Part shown: in pieces, positions 37,840 through 46,445 of the stretch
How the letters are laid out: each line of letters starts with the position of its first letter
Numbering within the stretch: position 1 is the stretch's first letter
Source: an uncultured Chlorobiaceae bacterium
GTDB taxonomy: Bacteria; Bacteroidota; Chlorobiia; Chlorobiales; Chlorobiaceae
DNA length: 62,795 nt
NCBI GenBank assembly: GCA_903940125.1
Contig: CAJAJL010000046.1
Span: 1 to 62,795, forward strand
Reading direction: 5' to 3'
Program-made: the position numbers and the translations under genes
The notes under the pieces: generated by a model
Databases searched by the model: none
What the model was told of the DNA's origin: nothing
What the model saw: only the letters and a program-made list of their open reading frames with translations

Positions 37840-39240
37840 ATGAGCGAAACAAGTACTGAACAATACAATTTTACAATTGTACGTGGTTTTGCTTTTTCTG
37901 CACTTTTCTGGCTTGTTATTGGTCTGATTGTCGGCCTCTGGATTGCCTTTGAAATGTTCAATCCGGCGCTGAATCTTACCCCGTGGCTCAGTTTCGGACG
38001 TCTTAGAGTCGTCCATACGAACGGACTCGGACTCGGTTTTGGTCTCGCTGCTATTTTTTCGGTCTCCTACTATATCCTGCAACGTCTTACAAGAATACCC
38101 ATCCTTTTTCCGCGTCTTGCGCAGGTACATCTCTACCTCTTCAATACCGTTATAGCCCTGGGGGCTCTGAGTCTCTTTGCCGGAATGAATACTACAAAAG
38201 AGTATGCTGAACTTGAATGGCCGCTGGATATAGGCGTAGTAGTGCTCTGGGTCATGTTTGCCATCAACGTTTTCGGCACGCTGATTAAACGGAAGGAAAA
38301 ACAGATGTACATTTCACTGTGGTACATCATTTCAATGACCGTGGCCATTGCCATTCTCTATATTGTCAACAACCTTGCCATTCCAGTCACCCTCTTCAAA
38401 TCGTACTCAGTCTATGCAGGTGCAAACGATGCCAATGTTGAGTGGTGGTATGGCCACAACGTTGTAGGATTTATCTTTACGGTGCCGATACTTGCGATGT
38501 TCTACTATTTTCTGCCAAAATCCACCGGTCTTCCCATCTACAGCCACAGACTCTCTATCGTCTCTTTCTGGGCGCTGAACTTTGCCTACCTCTGGACAGG
38601 AGCGCATCACCTTATGCTGACTCCCCTCCCTGAATGGATCCAGACGGTTGCGATAGCTTTCAGCATATTCCTGATTGCCCCCTCCTGGGGTTCAGTGGTC
38701 AATGGTTATTACACACTGCAGGGTAACTGGGATCAGATGCGCTCCAATTATCTGGTCAAGTTCTTTATTGCTGGAATCACCTTTTACGGACTCCAGACAC
38801 TTCAGGGGCCGCTGCAGGGACTCAGAACCCTGAATGCTTTCTTCCACTATACCGACTGGGTTGTCGGCCATGTGCACATGGGAACGATGGGATGGGTAAC
38901 CATGATTATTTCGGCATCATTCTACTACATGATTCCTCGCATTACTGACAATGAGCTCTACAGTGTCAAACTTGCCAACACCCATTTCTGGCTGATTCTG
39001 GTCGGCCAGTTCACCTGGACCATCACCATGTGGATTGCAGGAATCCAGCAGGGCGCCATGTGGAAAGCCACGAACCCGGACGGTTCGCTGATGTACAATT
39101 TTCTTGATACAGTAACATCCCTTTACCCTTATTACAAGTTGCGGTTTGCTGCAGGCGTCATCTACTTTGTCGGCATACTGGTTTTTGTCTGGAATCTGAT
39201 TATGACTGTCAGGAAACAGCCAAGCCAGGCTGTAGCATAA
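37840..39240 (+). CDS. ccoN: cbb3 cytochrome c oxidase subunit I
   Basis: Catalytic heme-copper subunit of the high-affinity cbb3 oxidase, with about 12 membrane helices in 466 residues. Likely CuB and heme ligands are H206 (WWYGHNVVGF), H256/H257 (TGAHHLM) and H344/H346 (VGHVHMGTMGW). The early VVHTNGLGLGFG holds the low-spin heme ligand His. GGAGG 5 bases before the ATG is one of the best ribosome sites in the window. It opens the operon ccoN-O-Q-P-G-H-x-I-S. A regulatory FNR-type box could not be fixed by eye in the 182-base upstream gap. Confidence 0.96.
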   Translation: MSETSTEQYNFTIVRGFAFSALFWLVIGLIVGLWIAFEMFNPALNLTPWLSFGRLRVVHTNGLGLGFGLAAIFSVSYYILQRLTRIPILFPRLAQVHLYLFNTVIALGALSLFAGMNTTKEYAELEWPLDIGVVVLWVMFAINVFGTLIKRKEKQMYISLWYIISMTVAIAILYIVNNLAIPVTLFKSYSVYAGANDANVEWWYGHNVVGFIFTVPILAMFYYFLPKSTGLPIYSHRLSIVSFWALNFAYLWTGAHHLMLTPLPEWIQTVAIAFSIFLIAPSWGSVVNGYYTLQGNWDQMRSNYLVKFFIAGITFYGLQTLQGPLQGLRTLNAFFHYTDWVVGHVHMGTMGWVTMIISASFYYMIPRITDNELYSVKLANTHFWLILVGQFTWTITMWIAGIQQGAMWKATNPDGSLMYNFLDTVTSLYPYYKLRFAAGVIYFVGILVFVWNLIMTVRKQPSQAVA

Positions 39241-39270
39241 CCGATACATCAACAAACAGGAGCTGCCATC

Positions 39271-39942
39271 ATGGGAATCACTTCAAAACCGGTTGTTTTT
39301 GCTGTTCTCGCAGCCGTTGTTATCCTGATCGGTACCACAGTAACCGTTTTTATTCCTCTTTTCATGCCTTCGACGCAACCGGTCAGCGCCTACATAAAAC
39401 CATACACTGCGGTTGAACAGGAGGGACGCGATATCTATATGCGTGAAGGGTGCAACAACTGCCATACCCAGACCGTTCGACCGCTGAGAACAGAGGTGCT
39501 CCGTTATGGCGAGTACTCAAAACCTGAGGAGTTCGCTTACGACAGACCCTTCCTCTGGGGCTCCCGCCGCACAGGGCCTGATTTGAACCGGGTCGGAGGG
39601 AAATACCCTGATTCATGGCATTATAAACACCTCGACAGCCCGCAAAGCATGTTTGAAAAATCCAACATGCCCCCTTACGGATGGTTAGCTAAAAACCGGC
39701 TCGACACTCAATATTCGTTCAAAAAAACATCCACGCTCGGCTATGGCTACTCTGAAAACGATGTTCAACAACAGATTGCCCAATACCGCGGAACAGTTAC
39801 TGATGAAAGGTATCCATCAAAAGAGAGCCGAAACAACGTAACTCCGACCGAATTGCGGAAGGAGATTACCGAGATGGATGCACTGATTGCCTACCTTCAG
39901 AAACTAGGACGGGATGTCAAAAAGATGGAGGCTACAAAATGA
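39271..39942 (+). CDS. ccoO: cbb3 oxidase monoheme subunit II
   Basis: A 223-residue membrane-anchored cytochrome c. One N-terminal helix (7-31) is followed by the heme site CNNCH (C61, C64, H65) in MREGCNNCHTQTVRPL, as in all CcoO, then LWGSRRTGPDLNRVGG and the Met ligand in KSNMPPYGWL. It passes electrons to CcoN. It starts 30 bases after ccoN; its stop overlaps the next small gene (ATGA). Confidence 0.96.
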   Translation: MGITSKPVVFAVLAAVVILIGTTVTVFIPLFMPSTQPVSAYIKPYTAVEQEGRDIYMREGCNNCHTQTVRPLRTEVLRYGEYSKPEEFAYDRPFLWGSRRTGPDLNRVGGKYPDSWHYKHLDSPQSMFEKSNMPPYGWLAKNRLDTQYSFKKTSTLGYGYSENDVQQQIAQYRGTVTDERYPSKESRNNVTPTELRKEITEMDALIAYLQKLGRDVKKMEATK

Positions 39943-40082
39943 GTTTTGCTGGTTTGGCTTATGTGTTGTTCACCGTGCTTCTCGCCATAATTTCGGGTGG
40001 AATCATAGCGTACTACTACAATCCGAAGCGAAAGCAGAAGATTGAGGAGCCAAAACACAGAATGCTGGATGACGATAACTGA
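39939..40082 (+). CDS. Small CcoQ-like / CcoS-like membrane protein
   Basis: A 47-residue gene: one membrane helix (about 5-27), a basic patch (NPKRKQK) and the end KHRMLDDDN. Its ATG overlaps the ccoO stop (ATGA), showing it is translated. Its place between ccoO and ccoP is that of ccoQ, which stabilises the oxidase. Its C-terminus, however, matches the RMLDDDD of CcoS encoded at 44931 in the same operon. It may be a CcoQ that shares an ancestor with CcoS. Confidence 0.8.
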   Translation: MSFAGLAYVLFTVLLAIISGGIIAYYYNPKRKQKIEEPKHRMLDDDN

Positions 40083-40112
40083 TCAATTGAATAGAGCGAA
40101 AAGGAGATGACC

Positions 40113-40574
40113 ATGCATGATACCGGAGAACCTCAGGAGAGCCACAACAAAATCCCCAAAGGTTGGCTGCTGTTTTTTTTCGGAATGATTATTTTTATGA
40201 TCGGCTATATCGTCTCTTATACACCGGCCATTTCCGGCTGGTCATTCTACAAGGGGTTTGAAAAGGAGATGGCAGCAGCAGCTAAAACCAGGCCATCAGT
40301 TGACGTCAAGCATTTTTCGGGCGATAAAGAGGCTATAAAGGAGGGCAAAGAGATCTTTGCAAATACCTGCGCACCCTGCCATAACGCTGATGCAACAGGC
40401 GGAATCGGCCCTAATCTGACTGCTGCAACACTTAAGTTCGGAGCGACCGAGAAGGATATCTATGAATCGATTGCCAATGGGCGCCCCAACGGTATGCCTC
40501 CATTTCTTCAGCAGATTGGCTCAGAAAAAATCAGCAAGGTCATAGCTTTTCTGGAGCCTCTGAGAAAAAAATAA
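40113..40574 (+). CDS. ccoP: cbb3 oxidase subunit III, single-heme CcoP
   Basis: A 153-residue cytochrome c subunit. The N-terminal helix (about 16-37) and the FEKEM segment match CcoP. Only one heme site is present, CAPCH (C86, C89, H90), with a Met in NGMPPF; canonical CcoP has two hemes and about 300 residues. I chose ATG 40113 because AAGGAG at 40101-40106 is 6 bases upstream; ATG 40107 touches the AAGGAG. The short form may receive electrons directly from a c-555-type donor. The single-heme form is complete, with no sign of frameshift or a lost second domain. Confidence 0.9.
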   Translation: MHDTGEPQESHNKIPKGWLLFFFGMIIFMIGYIVSYTPAISGWSFYKGFEKEMAAAAKTRPSVDVKHFSGDKEAIKEGKEIFANTCAPCHNADATGGIGPNLTAATLKFGATEKDIYESIANGRPNGMPPFLQQIGSEKISKVIAFLEPLRKK

Positions 40575-40601
40575 TTTGCGCCAAGTCAGGAGCCTGCCAT
40601 T

Positions 40602-41705
40602 TTGTGGAAACCATACAGAAGAGCTATCGAGACACTTCAGGCCTTTATCCTTACCTGCCTGCCGTTTCTTGCCATCAACGGCAAAAGTGCACTCCGGTTT
40701 GACATTCCAACACTCAAGCTCTATGTTTTCGGTTCGGTCATCTGGATAAGAGAGTTCTATTTTATTCTTGGGTTTGCACTTTTTTTCCTGCTCTGCATTG
40801 CCTTTGTTACAGTCATTTTCGGAAGAATCTGGTGCGGCTGGCTCTGCCCCCAGACGGTACTGCTCGATTTGAGCCAAAGCATCGCGAAACTCTTCGGCAG
40901 AAAAAACCAGAAAAACATTCAGATTTTTCTTCTGATTCTGTTTTCGTCTCTGGTATCGATCACCATGATCTGGTACTTTGTGCCACCTGCTGAAACACTG
41001 AACACTCTTTTTGTTTCACCTACCATTACCTCTATTTTTCTTGTTCTGTGGATTGTGGTCTACCTTGAACTGGCGTTTCTGGGAAGGAGATTCTGTATTT
41101 CGATCTGCCCTTATGCCATGCTGCAGAATGCCTTATTCGACAAAGACACCCTTGTTATTGAATACGATGTTTCCCGTGACGCCACCTGCATGAAGTGTGA
41201 TGAGTGCGTCAGGGTGTGCCCTGTCGGTATCGATATCAAGAACGGCTTAAACTCGGCCTGTATTGCCTGCGCAGAATGTATTGACGCCTGCCGGCTGCTC
41301 AGTGAAAAAAGAGGGATGCCGCCTTTTCCGAACTATAAAGGCCGGATAGTTCGTCCGAAGACTTTCTGGCTTGGGGGCACAACAGCTATTGCGGCAACCG
41401 TTCTGTTTCTTCTGCTCTGGAACCGTCCACCAGTTGACTTCCTTGTTATCCGTGACAATGCTCTTCTTCCTTCGGGATTGAACCGATACTCCTACACTAT
41501 TTATAACAATGGAGGCAAGCCGATTACCCTTGAGCTATCCTCGCCGGATAACGTCACCCTGATTGGTGAACACTCACTCCGGCTGCAGCCATTTTCTGTC
41601 ACGAAAGGCAGTATATTAGTTAAATCGACAGGCAAGCTGGAGCAGCTGCATCTCCGCATTTACGGTGGCGGAATTTCGATAAACAGAGAGACCGGTTTTC
41701 TATGA
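40602..41705 (+). CDS. ccoG: cbb3 oxidase accessory ferredoxin CcoG
   Basis: A membrane ferredoxin (FixG/RdxA family) that reduces copper for cbb3 assembly. GRIWCGWLCPQTVLLD and RRFCISICPYAMLQ mark the membrane part; two [4Fe-4S] sites follow in CMKCDECVRVCPVGIDI and CIACAECIDACRLL. The 367 residues are about 100 fewer than usual, mainly from a shorter N-terminus and a trimmed C-terminal domain. Start TTG 40602 has AGGAG 9 bases upstream and no better start exists. It lies 27 bases after ccoP and overlaps ccoH by 4 bases. Confidence 0.93.
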   Translation: MWKPYRRAIETLQAFILTCLPFLAINGKSALRFDIPTLKLYVFGSVIWIREFYFILGFALFFLLCIAFVTVIFGRIWCGWLCPQTVLLDLSQSIAKLFGRKNQKNIQIFLLILFSSLVSITMIWYFVPPAETLNTLFVSPTITSIFLVLWIVVYLELAFLGRRFCISICPYAMLQNALFDKDTLVIEYDVSRDATCMKCDECVRVCPVGIDIKNGLNSACIACAECIDACRLLSEKRGMPPFPNYKGRIVRPKTFWLGGTTAIAATVLFLLLWNRPPVDFLVIRDNALLPSGLNRYSYTIYNNGGKPITLELSSPDNVTLIGEHSLRLQPFSVTKGSILVKSTGKLEQLHLRIYGGGISINRETGFL

Positions 41706-42142
41706 AGCTTTTTTTCTACATCGTTTATCCGATTTTTTTCTTTGCCATGGGCTGCGGTATCTACATCGCCTATAAGAGCGCCGACGGTTTGGTGGACAGC
41801 AACTATTACGAAAACAGCAGAGGCTATTTCCAGTCAAAAGCTCTTGAAGAAAAACTTGGCATTGCAGTAAGCCGACCTGACACGTTGAAACTGGGACACA
41901 ACGTCATTCGGGTCAAGGCAACATCGCATGGCAAACCGTTTGAAAAGGGAGCACTCTCACTCTTTATCGGCAACCTCTCCAATACCCGTTACGATTCGAC
42001 AATGTTTATGCAAAAACTCTCTCCGGGCATCTACCAGGCAACCGCCACTATTCCCTTTAAGGGGATGTGGTTTGCAAGAGTTGACCTCAAACAACAGCAA
42101 CATCTTATCAGCAGTAAAAAATGGTTTTTCGAGGTCAAGTAA
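41702..42142 (+). CDS. ccoH: cbb3 assembly protein CcoH (FixH)
   Basis: A 146-residue protein with one N-terminal membrane helix (MKLFFYIVYPIFFFAMGCGI) and a periplasmic beta domain. The DSNYYENSRGY segment and the C-terminal GMWFARVDLKQQ are as in FixH. CcoH is needed for stable cbb3 assembly. It starts in the overlap ATGA with ccoG and its 3' end overlaps the next frame. Confidence 0.88.
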   Translation: MKLFFYIVYPIFFFAMGCGIYIAYKSADGLVDSNYYENSRGYFQSKALEEKLGIAVSRPDTLKLGHNVIRVKATSHGKPFEKGALSLFIGNLSNTRYDSTMFMQKLSPGIYQATATIPFKGMWFARVDLKQQQHLISSKKWFFEVK

Positions 42143-42507
42143 AGGTCTTGCATGCTTTTTTCCTCTCCTCCGTTCTACTGATTTCAGGCAGTATGCTTAT
42201 GGCAAAGGAGAGCAATCACACCGTAACACTCAACATTGAACCGAAACCGGTCAGCGCCATGAAAGAGCTCACTTTCAGCCTGACGGTAACACCATGCGAC
42301 AAACTTCCCGACAAGCTGCTCCTGGATCTTTCAATGCCGGGCATGCAGATGGGCAAGAATCAAGTTACTCTTGTTAAAAAGAGCCCCAACATCTACGAAG
42401 GTAAAGGAATTATTGTCCGGTGTATGAGCAGGCAGACGCTCTGGCAAATAACGATTCTCTCCGATGAACTGAAAAATCCAGCCTTTACCTTTAATGTCAC
42501 GGAGTGA
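42121..42507 (+). CDS. Exported FixH/YtkA-like protein
   Basis: A protein of up to 128 residues with a hydrophobic leader (about 9-28, then AKESNH). The mature beta domain reads KELTFSLTVTPCD, SMPGMQMGKNQVTL and VRCMSRQTLWQI. The MPGMQMG stretch is like the MxxM motif of YtkA/FixH-type and copper-handling domains, suggesting copper delivery to the oxidase. The ATG overlaps ccoH by 22 bases; TTG 42148 is an alternative start that would shorten the leader. It overlaps ccoI by 14 bases, so it belongs to the operon. Confidence 0.7.
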   Translation: MVFRGQVKVLHAFFLSSVLLISGSMLMAKESNHTVTLNIEPKPVSAMKELTFSLTVTPCDKLPDKLLLDLSMPGMQMGKNQVTLVKKSPNIYEGKGIIVRCMSRQTLWQITILSDELKNPAFTFNVTE

Positions 42508-44920
42508 GAAATCCGGAACGGATATGGTTCGCTGCGACCATTGCCTTCAGGATACCAGCAGAACATCGGCCATTATCGTCAAGATCAACGGTGAAAGCAA
42601 GGTATTCTGCTGCAAAGGATGCCTCGGTGTTTATGAACTTATCCACAGCAACGCGCTTGATGCTTTTTACAAGACGCGGTGTGACTGGCAGCCAGGCCCT
42701 CCGGCAACTGAAGTAAAACTCCAGGCCTCGGCATTCACCGACACCGTCACCATTACCGGTAACGAGCACCGTATTGAGCTGCTGCTTTCGGGAATCCGGT
42801 GCGCCTCCTGCGTCTGGCTCATCGAAAAGTTTCTGAAGAAGGTTGATGGTGTGGTTTCGATACGGGTCAATTATGCCACACACAAGGCAACCATCATCTG
42901 GAGTGGTGAAAAAGTGAATCTCGACACCATTCTACATGCCATCCGCTCCATCGGTTATCTGCCCCATCCCAGCCATGGTAATGGAAGTGCTGATCTTTTT
43001 GCCCAGGAGAAACAGGATCTGCTGCTTCGGTTCGGTACTGCCGGATTTTTTTCCATGCAGCTCATGATCTTTACAGCCGCGCTCTATGCTGGATTTTTCG
43101 AGGGAATGGAGGAGCGGTACCGCCTTGTTTTCCAGCTTATTTCATGGGCGCTGGCAACTCCAGTGCTTTTCTATTCGGGGTATCCTTTTCTCTCAAGCGC
43201 TCTGCGCTCGGTGAGACGGATGACACTCAATATGGATATTCTGGTAGCACTTGGCTCCCTGTCAGCCTATTTTTACAGTATTGCCATGATTTTCTATGGC
43301 GGTGAAATGTTTTTCGACACTGCATCGATGATCATCACCTTCATTCTGCTGGGAAGATTTCTCGAGGCTGGATCACGGCTCAAGGCGGGTAATGCCATTG
43401 CCGAGCTGGCCGAGCTCCAGCCGCATGAGGCGATGCTTGTCTCCGAGAGCGGAGCAACTGCAATGGTGCCTGTAGCAACAGTGCAAAACGGCGAGATGAT
43501 TGAGATTATCCCGGGCGACCGGATTCCGCTTGATGGCAGGGTTGTGGAAGGCGAAGCTGAAGTTAACGAAGCGATGCTGACAGGAGAATCTAATCCTGTG
43601 CTGAAAACGGTGGGCAGCGAGGTGTTTGCCGGAAGCTTTTCCATGAATGGACGACTCCGAATCCGAGTCACCGGCAATGCGGGCAACACCCTGCTTGCGC
43701 AGATCATACGAACGGTGGAAGATGCCCAGACACGCAAGGCACCAATTCAGGGCATTGCGGACAAAACTGCCGGTTATTTTGTACCGGCAACCATTGTTCT
43801 CGCTCTTGTCACCTTTTTCTACTGGAAGCTCACCTCAGCCAATACCGTAACCGCTTTGATGAACGCCGTCTCGGTGCTCGTCATCGCATGTCCATGCGCC
43901 CTTGGTCTTGCTACTCCACTGGCAATTCTGGTCGGCACAACAACTGCCGGAAAGAGAGGAATTCTTGTAAAAGGGGGAGATATTTTTGAGACTGTGTCAA
44001 AAACAACCACGGTGGTACTCGACAAAACCGGCACCATCACTACCGGTAAACCCTCCATGACCGACCTGCAAGACTACGGTATCTCCCCGTCATTCATGCA
44101 ATATGTTGCCTCGCTTGAAGCTGCCTCAGAGCACCCAACCGGCCGCGCTCTTGTGACTGCATGGCAAGGGAAACTCCTCAAAACAGAGCAGTTCAGGGCA
44201 ATACCGGGAAGAGGAGTTTCCGGAGTTATTGAAGGAGCTCTCTGGCAGGCAGGCTCAAGAGCCTTCATGGAAGATGAGGGTGTTCAGATTGAGAGTGCAC
44301 AGAATACCCACATCACCTCGCTCGAAGCTGAAGGCAAAACAGTGGTGATGGTTGCCTGCGGCAACAGGCTAGCCGGAGTGATCGGGATGATTGACGACCT
44401 GCGCCCGGACACTCTTCCCCTCATTGCAGGACTACGGAAAAAAGGGTTGGCACTGATGATGCTTACCGGCGACAACCGTGGAGTGGCACATTACATCGCT
44501 GCGAGATGCGGTATCACCGATGTGCAGGCCGGTCTTGGACCCCTCGAAAAAGCAGCGGTGATCAGCGCCTTGAAAGCAAAGGGCGAATACGTCATGATGG
44601 TAGGTGACGGCATCAACGATGCTCCTGCACTGACCGTAGCCGACATCGGCGTCACTCTCGGCCATGCTTCCGGCATTGCCCTTGAAAGCGCCAGCGTTGC
44701 CATACTAAAAGATGATCTCAGGCTCATCAACACCCTGATTACAAGCTCTTCACGATGTTTTTCCATCATCAGGCAAAACCTTGTCTGGGCCTTTTCGTAT
44801 AATCTTATAGCGTTGCCACTTGCTGTGTCGGGAGTTCTGCACCCCATCATCTCCGCACTGCTCATGGTGGTCAGCTCGCTTGTTGTGGTAAGCAACTCTT
44901 TGCGGCTGAAAAAAATCTGA
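42494..44920 (+). CDS. ccoI: Copper-exporting P-type ATPase CcoI (FixI)
   Basis: An 808-residue P1B ATPase that exports copper for cbb3 maturation. The N-terminus has a cysteine-rich motif (CDHC and CCKGC) typical of the CcoI/CtpA group, then an HMA domain with GIRCASC (C103, C106). Next are LTGES, the membrane metal site CPC at 466-468, DKTGT (phosphorylated D510) and GDGINDAP at 704-711. Its start overlaps the preceding gene by 14 bases; an in-frame ATG at 42524 is a second option. Confidence 0.95.
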   Translation: MSRSEKSGTDMVRCDHCLQDTSRTSAIIVKINGESKVFCCKGCLGVYELIHSNALDAFYKTRCDWQPGPPATEVKLQASAFTDTVTITGNEHRIELLLSGIRCASCVWLIEKFLKKVDGVVSIRVNYATHKATIIWSGEKVNLDTILHAIRSIGYLPHPSHGNGSADLFAQEKQDLLLRFGTAGFFSMQLMIFTAALYAGFFEGMEERYRLVFQLISWALATPVLFYSGYPFLSSALRSVRRMTLNMDILVALGSLSAYFYSIAMIFYGGEMFFDTASMIITFILLGRFLEAGSRLKAGNAIAELAELQPHEAMLVSESGATAMVPVATVQNGEMIEIIPGDRIPLDGRVVEGEAEVNEAMLTGESNPVLKTVGSEVFAGSFSMNGRLRIRVTGNAGNTLLAQIIRTVEDAQTRKAPIQGIADKTAGYFVPATIVLALVTFFYWKLTSANTVTALMNAVSVLVIACPCALGLATPLAILVGTTTAGKRGILVKGGDIFETVSKTTTVVLDKTGTITTGKPSMTDLQDYGISPSFMQYVASLEAASEHPTGRALVTAWQGKLLKTEQFRAIPGRGVSGVIEGALWQAGSRAFMEDEGVQIESAQNTHITSLEAEGKTVVMVACGNRLAGVIGMIDDLRPDTLPLIAGLRKKGLALMMLTGDNRGVAHYIAARCGITDVQAGLGPLEKAAVISALKAKGEYVMMVGDGINDAPALTVADIGVTLGHASGIALESASVAILKDDLRLINTLITSSSRCFSIIRQNLVWAFSYNLIALPLAVSGVLHPIISALLMVVSSLVVVSNSLRLKKI

Positions 44921-44930
44921 AAAAACAACC

Positions 44931-45113
44931 ATGGGCACCATCTTTTACCTGATCGGCATCGGTCTCTTTGTCGGCTTCGCCGCATGGTTTCTCTTCATCT
45001 GGGCAGTAAAAAGCGGCCAGTTCGACGACCCGGAAGCGCCTAAATACCGAATGCTTGACGATGACGACGAGCCTGCAAAAGCGGTAAAGCCCGCAGAGAA
45101 AAATCGACCATGA
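44931..45113 (+). CDS. ccoS: cbb3 assembly protein CcoS
   Basis: A 60-residue single-helix protein with the family signature WAVKSGQFDDPEAPKYRMLD. CcoS is required for insertion of the hemes and copper into cbb3. It follows ccoI by 10 bases and overlaps the next gene by 4. The RMLDDDD tail is shared with the small protein at 39939. Confidence 0.93.
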   Translation: MGTIFYLIGIGLFVGFAAWFLFIWAVKSGQFDDPEAPKYRMLDDDDEPAKAVKPAEKNRP

Positions 45114-45784
45114 GCAATGCTCCCCTTCTTGCCATGCTTCTCTCCGGAATAGCCGGAGGATTCGGCCACTGCATCAGCATGTGCGGACCGCTGGTTGCAG
45201 CATTTTCCGTGGGTGAAACCCGGCAAGGAATACTCCACCACCTGCTTTACAACCTGGGACGAGTCACCACCTATACCATACTTGGCGCCATTGTCGGGCT
45301 CTCCGGTTCATTCCTTGTGCTTGCCGCTTCCATTGAGCAGCTCCAGCGAGCCATCATGATCATTGCCGGACTCTCCATCATCATCATGGGACTCTCTACA
45401 GCGGAGTGGCTGCCACTCCTTCCAACAAAGAGCTGCAATGCCAGCAGCTCACTTATGCAAAAGATCATGGTGCTCTTCAATGCGCCGCGATCCATCGGTG
45501 CATGGTACCCGATGGGAGTCGTTCTCGGTTTTCTCCCCTGCGGCCTCACCTACACCGCCCTGCTTGCCGCCGCAAGGAGTGGTATGGAGGCGCATCATCC
45601 CGTTGCAGGAATGCTGCAAGGCGCGCTGATGATGATGCTCTTCGGTATCGGCACTTCGCCAGCTTTGATATTGGTGGGAAAGGTAGTGAATACTATCAGC
45701 AACCGAATGCGGAGGTGGTTTTACCGTGTGGCAAGTATTATTATGATTGCGACGGGGGTGTGGTTTGTGGTGAAGGGGTGGTGA
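45110..45784 (+). CDS. TauE/SafE-like membrane protein (COG2836 type)
   Basis: A 224-residue protein with about six membrane helices. It begins with SGIAGGFGHCISMCGPLVAA, the CxxxC-containing start of the COG2836 group found beside cbb3 assembly genes, and has GFLPCGLTYTALLAA in the middle. Such proteins are annotated as sulfite exporters or heavy-metal transporters, but in cbb3 operons copper import or redox control is more likely. It overlaps ccoS by 4 bases and ends the operon. Confidence 0.85.
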   Translation: MSNAPLLAMLLSGIAGGFGHCISMCGPLVAAFSVGETRQGILHHLLYNLGRVTTYTILGAIVGLSGSFLVLAASIEQLQRAIMIIAGLSIIIMGLSTAEWLPLLPTKSCNASSSLMQKIMVLFNAPRSIGAWYPMGVVLGFLPCGLTYTALLAAARSGMEAHHPVAGMLQGALMMMLFGIGTSPALILVGKVVNTISNRMRRWFYRVASIIMIATGVWFVVKGW

Positions 45785-45895
45785 AGAGAAAACATTGATG
45801 CTTAACGAGTTGATATTCAGGGGATTCAAAGAGTTTTAAACAGTTACCAATTTGCGTATTATATTGATAACCATCGATAAATCCTGGAGAATACG

Positions 45896-46114
45896 ATGAA
45901 AACATTGACACTGAAAATTGATGACAGCGTTAGCGAAAAATTTATATGGTTACTTGAGCATTTCTCATCGAGTGAGGTAAAAATACTCGAACAATCTGAG
46001 TATATGAGCGATGATGATTATCTTAGAAGTATTAACGGCATGGTTCAAAGCCTTCATGAGGCACAAAAAGAACCGACAGAAAATGGAGTGTCACTTGATA
46101 AACTTGAGTGGTGA
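45896..46114 (+). CDS. Antitoxin of a Txe/YoeB-type pair
   Basis: A 72-residue protein. MKTLTLKIDDSVSEKFIWLL and the acidic NGVSLDKLEW tail fit the small antitoxins paired with Txe/YoeB toxins in cyanobacteria and Chlorobi. CTGGAG precedes the ATG by 6 bases. Its stop overlaps the toxin start (TGATG), but the toxin is interrupted by a stop codon (46114-46374), so it may be a free antitoxin. It could still regulate its own promoter. Confidence 0.8.
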   Translation: MKTLTLKIDDSVSEKFIWLLEHFSSSEVKILEQSEYMSDDDYLRSINGMVQSLHEAQKEPTENGVSLDKLEW

Positions 46115-46374
46115 TGTACACCATACTCTTTATGACCCAAGCTAAAAAGGATGCAAAAAGACTTGGCGCAAGTGGTTTGAAAGAGAAGGCGCTTAAATTA
46201 ATAAAAATCATCAAAGATGATCCTTACAAATATCCTCCTGAATTTGAGTATTTGAACGGTGATATGAAGGGATAGATCAGTAGAAGGATTAACAAACAAC
46301 ATCGCCTTGTGTACGAAGTTATTGAAGAGACAAAGATCATCAAGGTATATCGCATGTGGACTCATTATGAATAA
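46114..46374 (+). pseudogene. Txe/YoeB-family toxin with internal stop
   Basis: The frame starts MYTILFMTQAKKDAKRLGAS and ends RRINKQHRLVYEV through RMWTHYE, giving 86 codons, the full toxin length. A TAG at 46273-46275 breaks it after DMKG, at the position where homologues have Tyr (KGYYSRRIN-like). TAT or TAC to TAG needs one base change. The rest of the frame is intact, so the loss is probably recent or the stop could be a sequencing error. The truncated 53-residue product lacks the catalytic C-terminal His/Tyr. Confidence 0.85.
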
Positions 46375-46445
46375 CATGCTCTATCATTCTCCACCACATT
46401 GGTCTTCAAGAAATAATGTGATGATTTTCAACGGAGACGCAAGCA

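Noticed and set aside
37708-38130. 140-codon minus-strand frame opposite ccoN
   Set aside because: It is antisense to the clear ccoN start and the mtnA terminator; the composition is a shadow and there is no ribosome site.
40602-41705. Possible frameshift in ccoG because of short length
   Set aside because: Both iron-sulfur motifs and the membrane part are intact, the TTG start has a good ribosome site, and the end overlaps ccoH cleanly.
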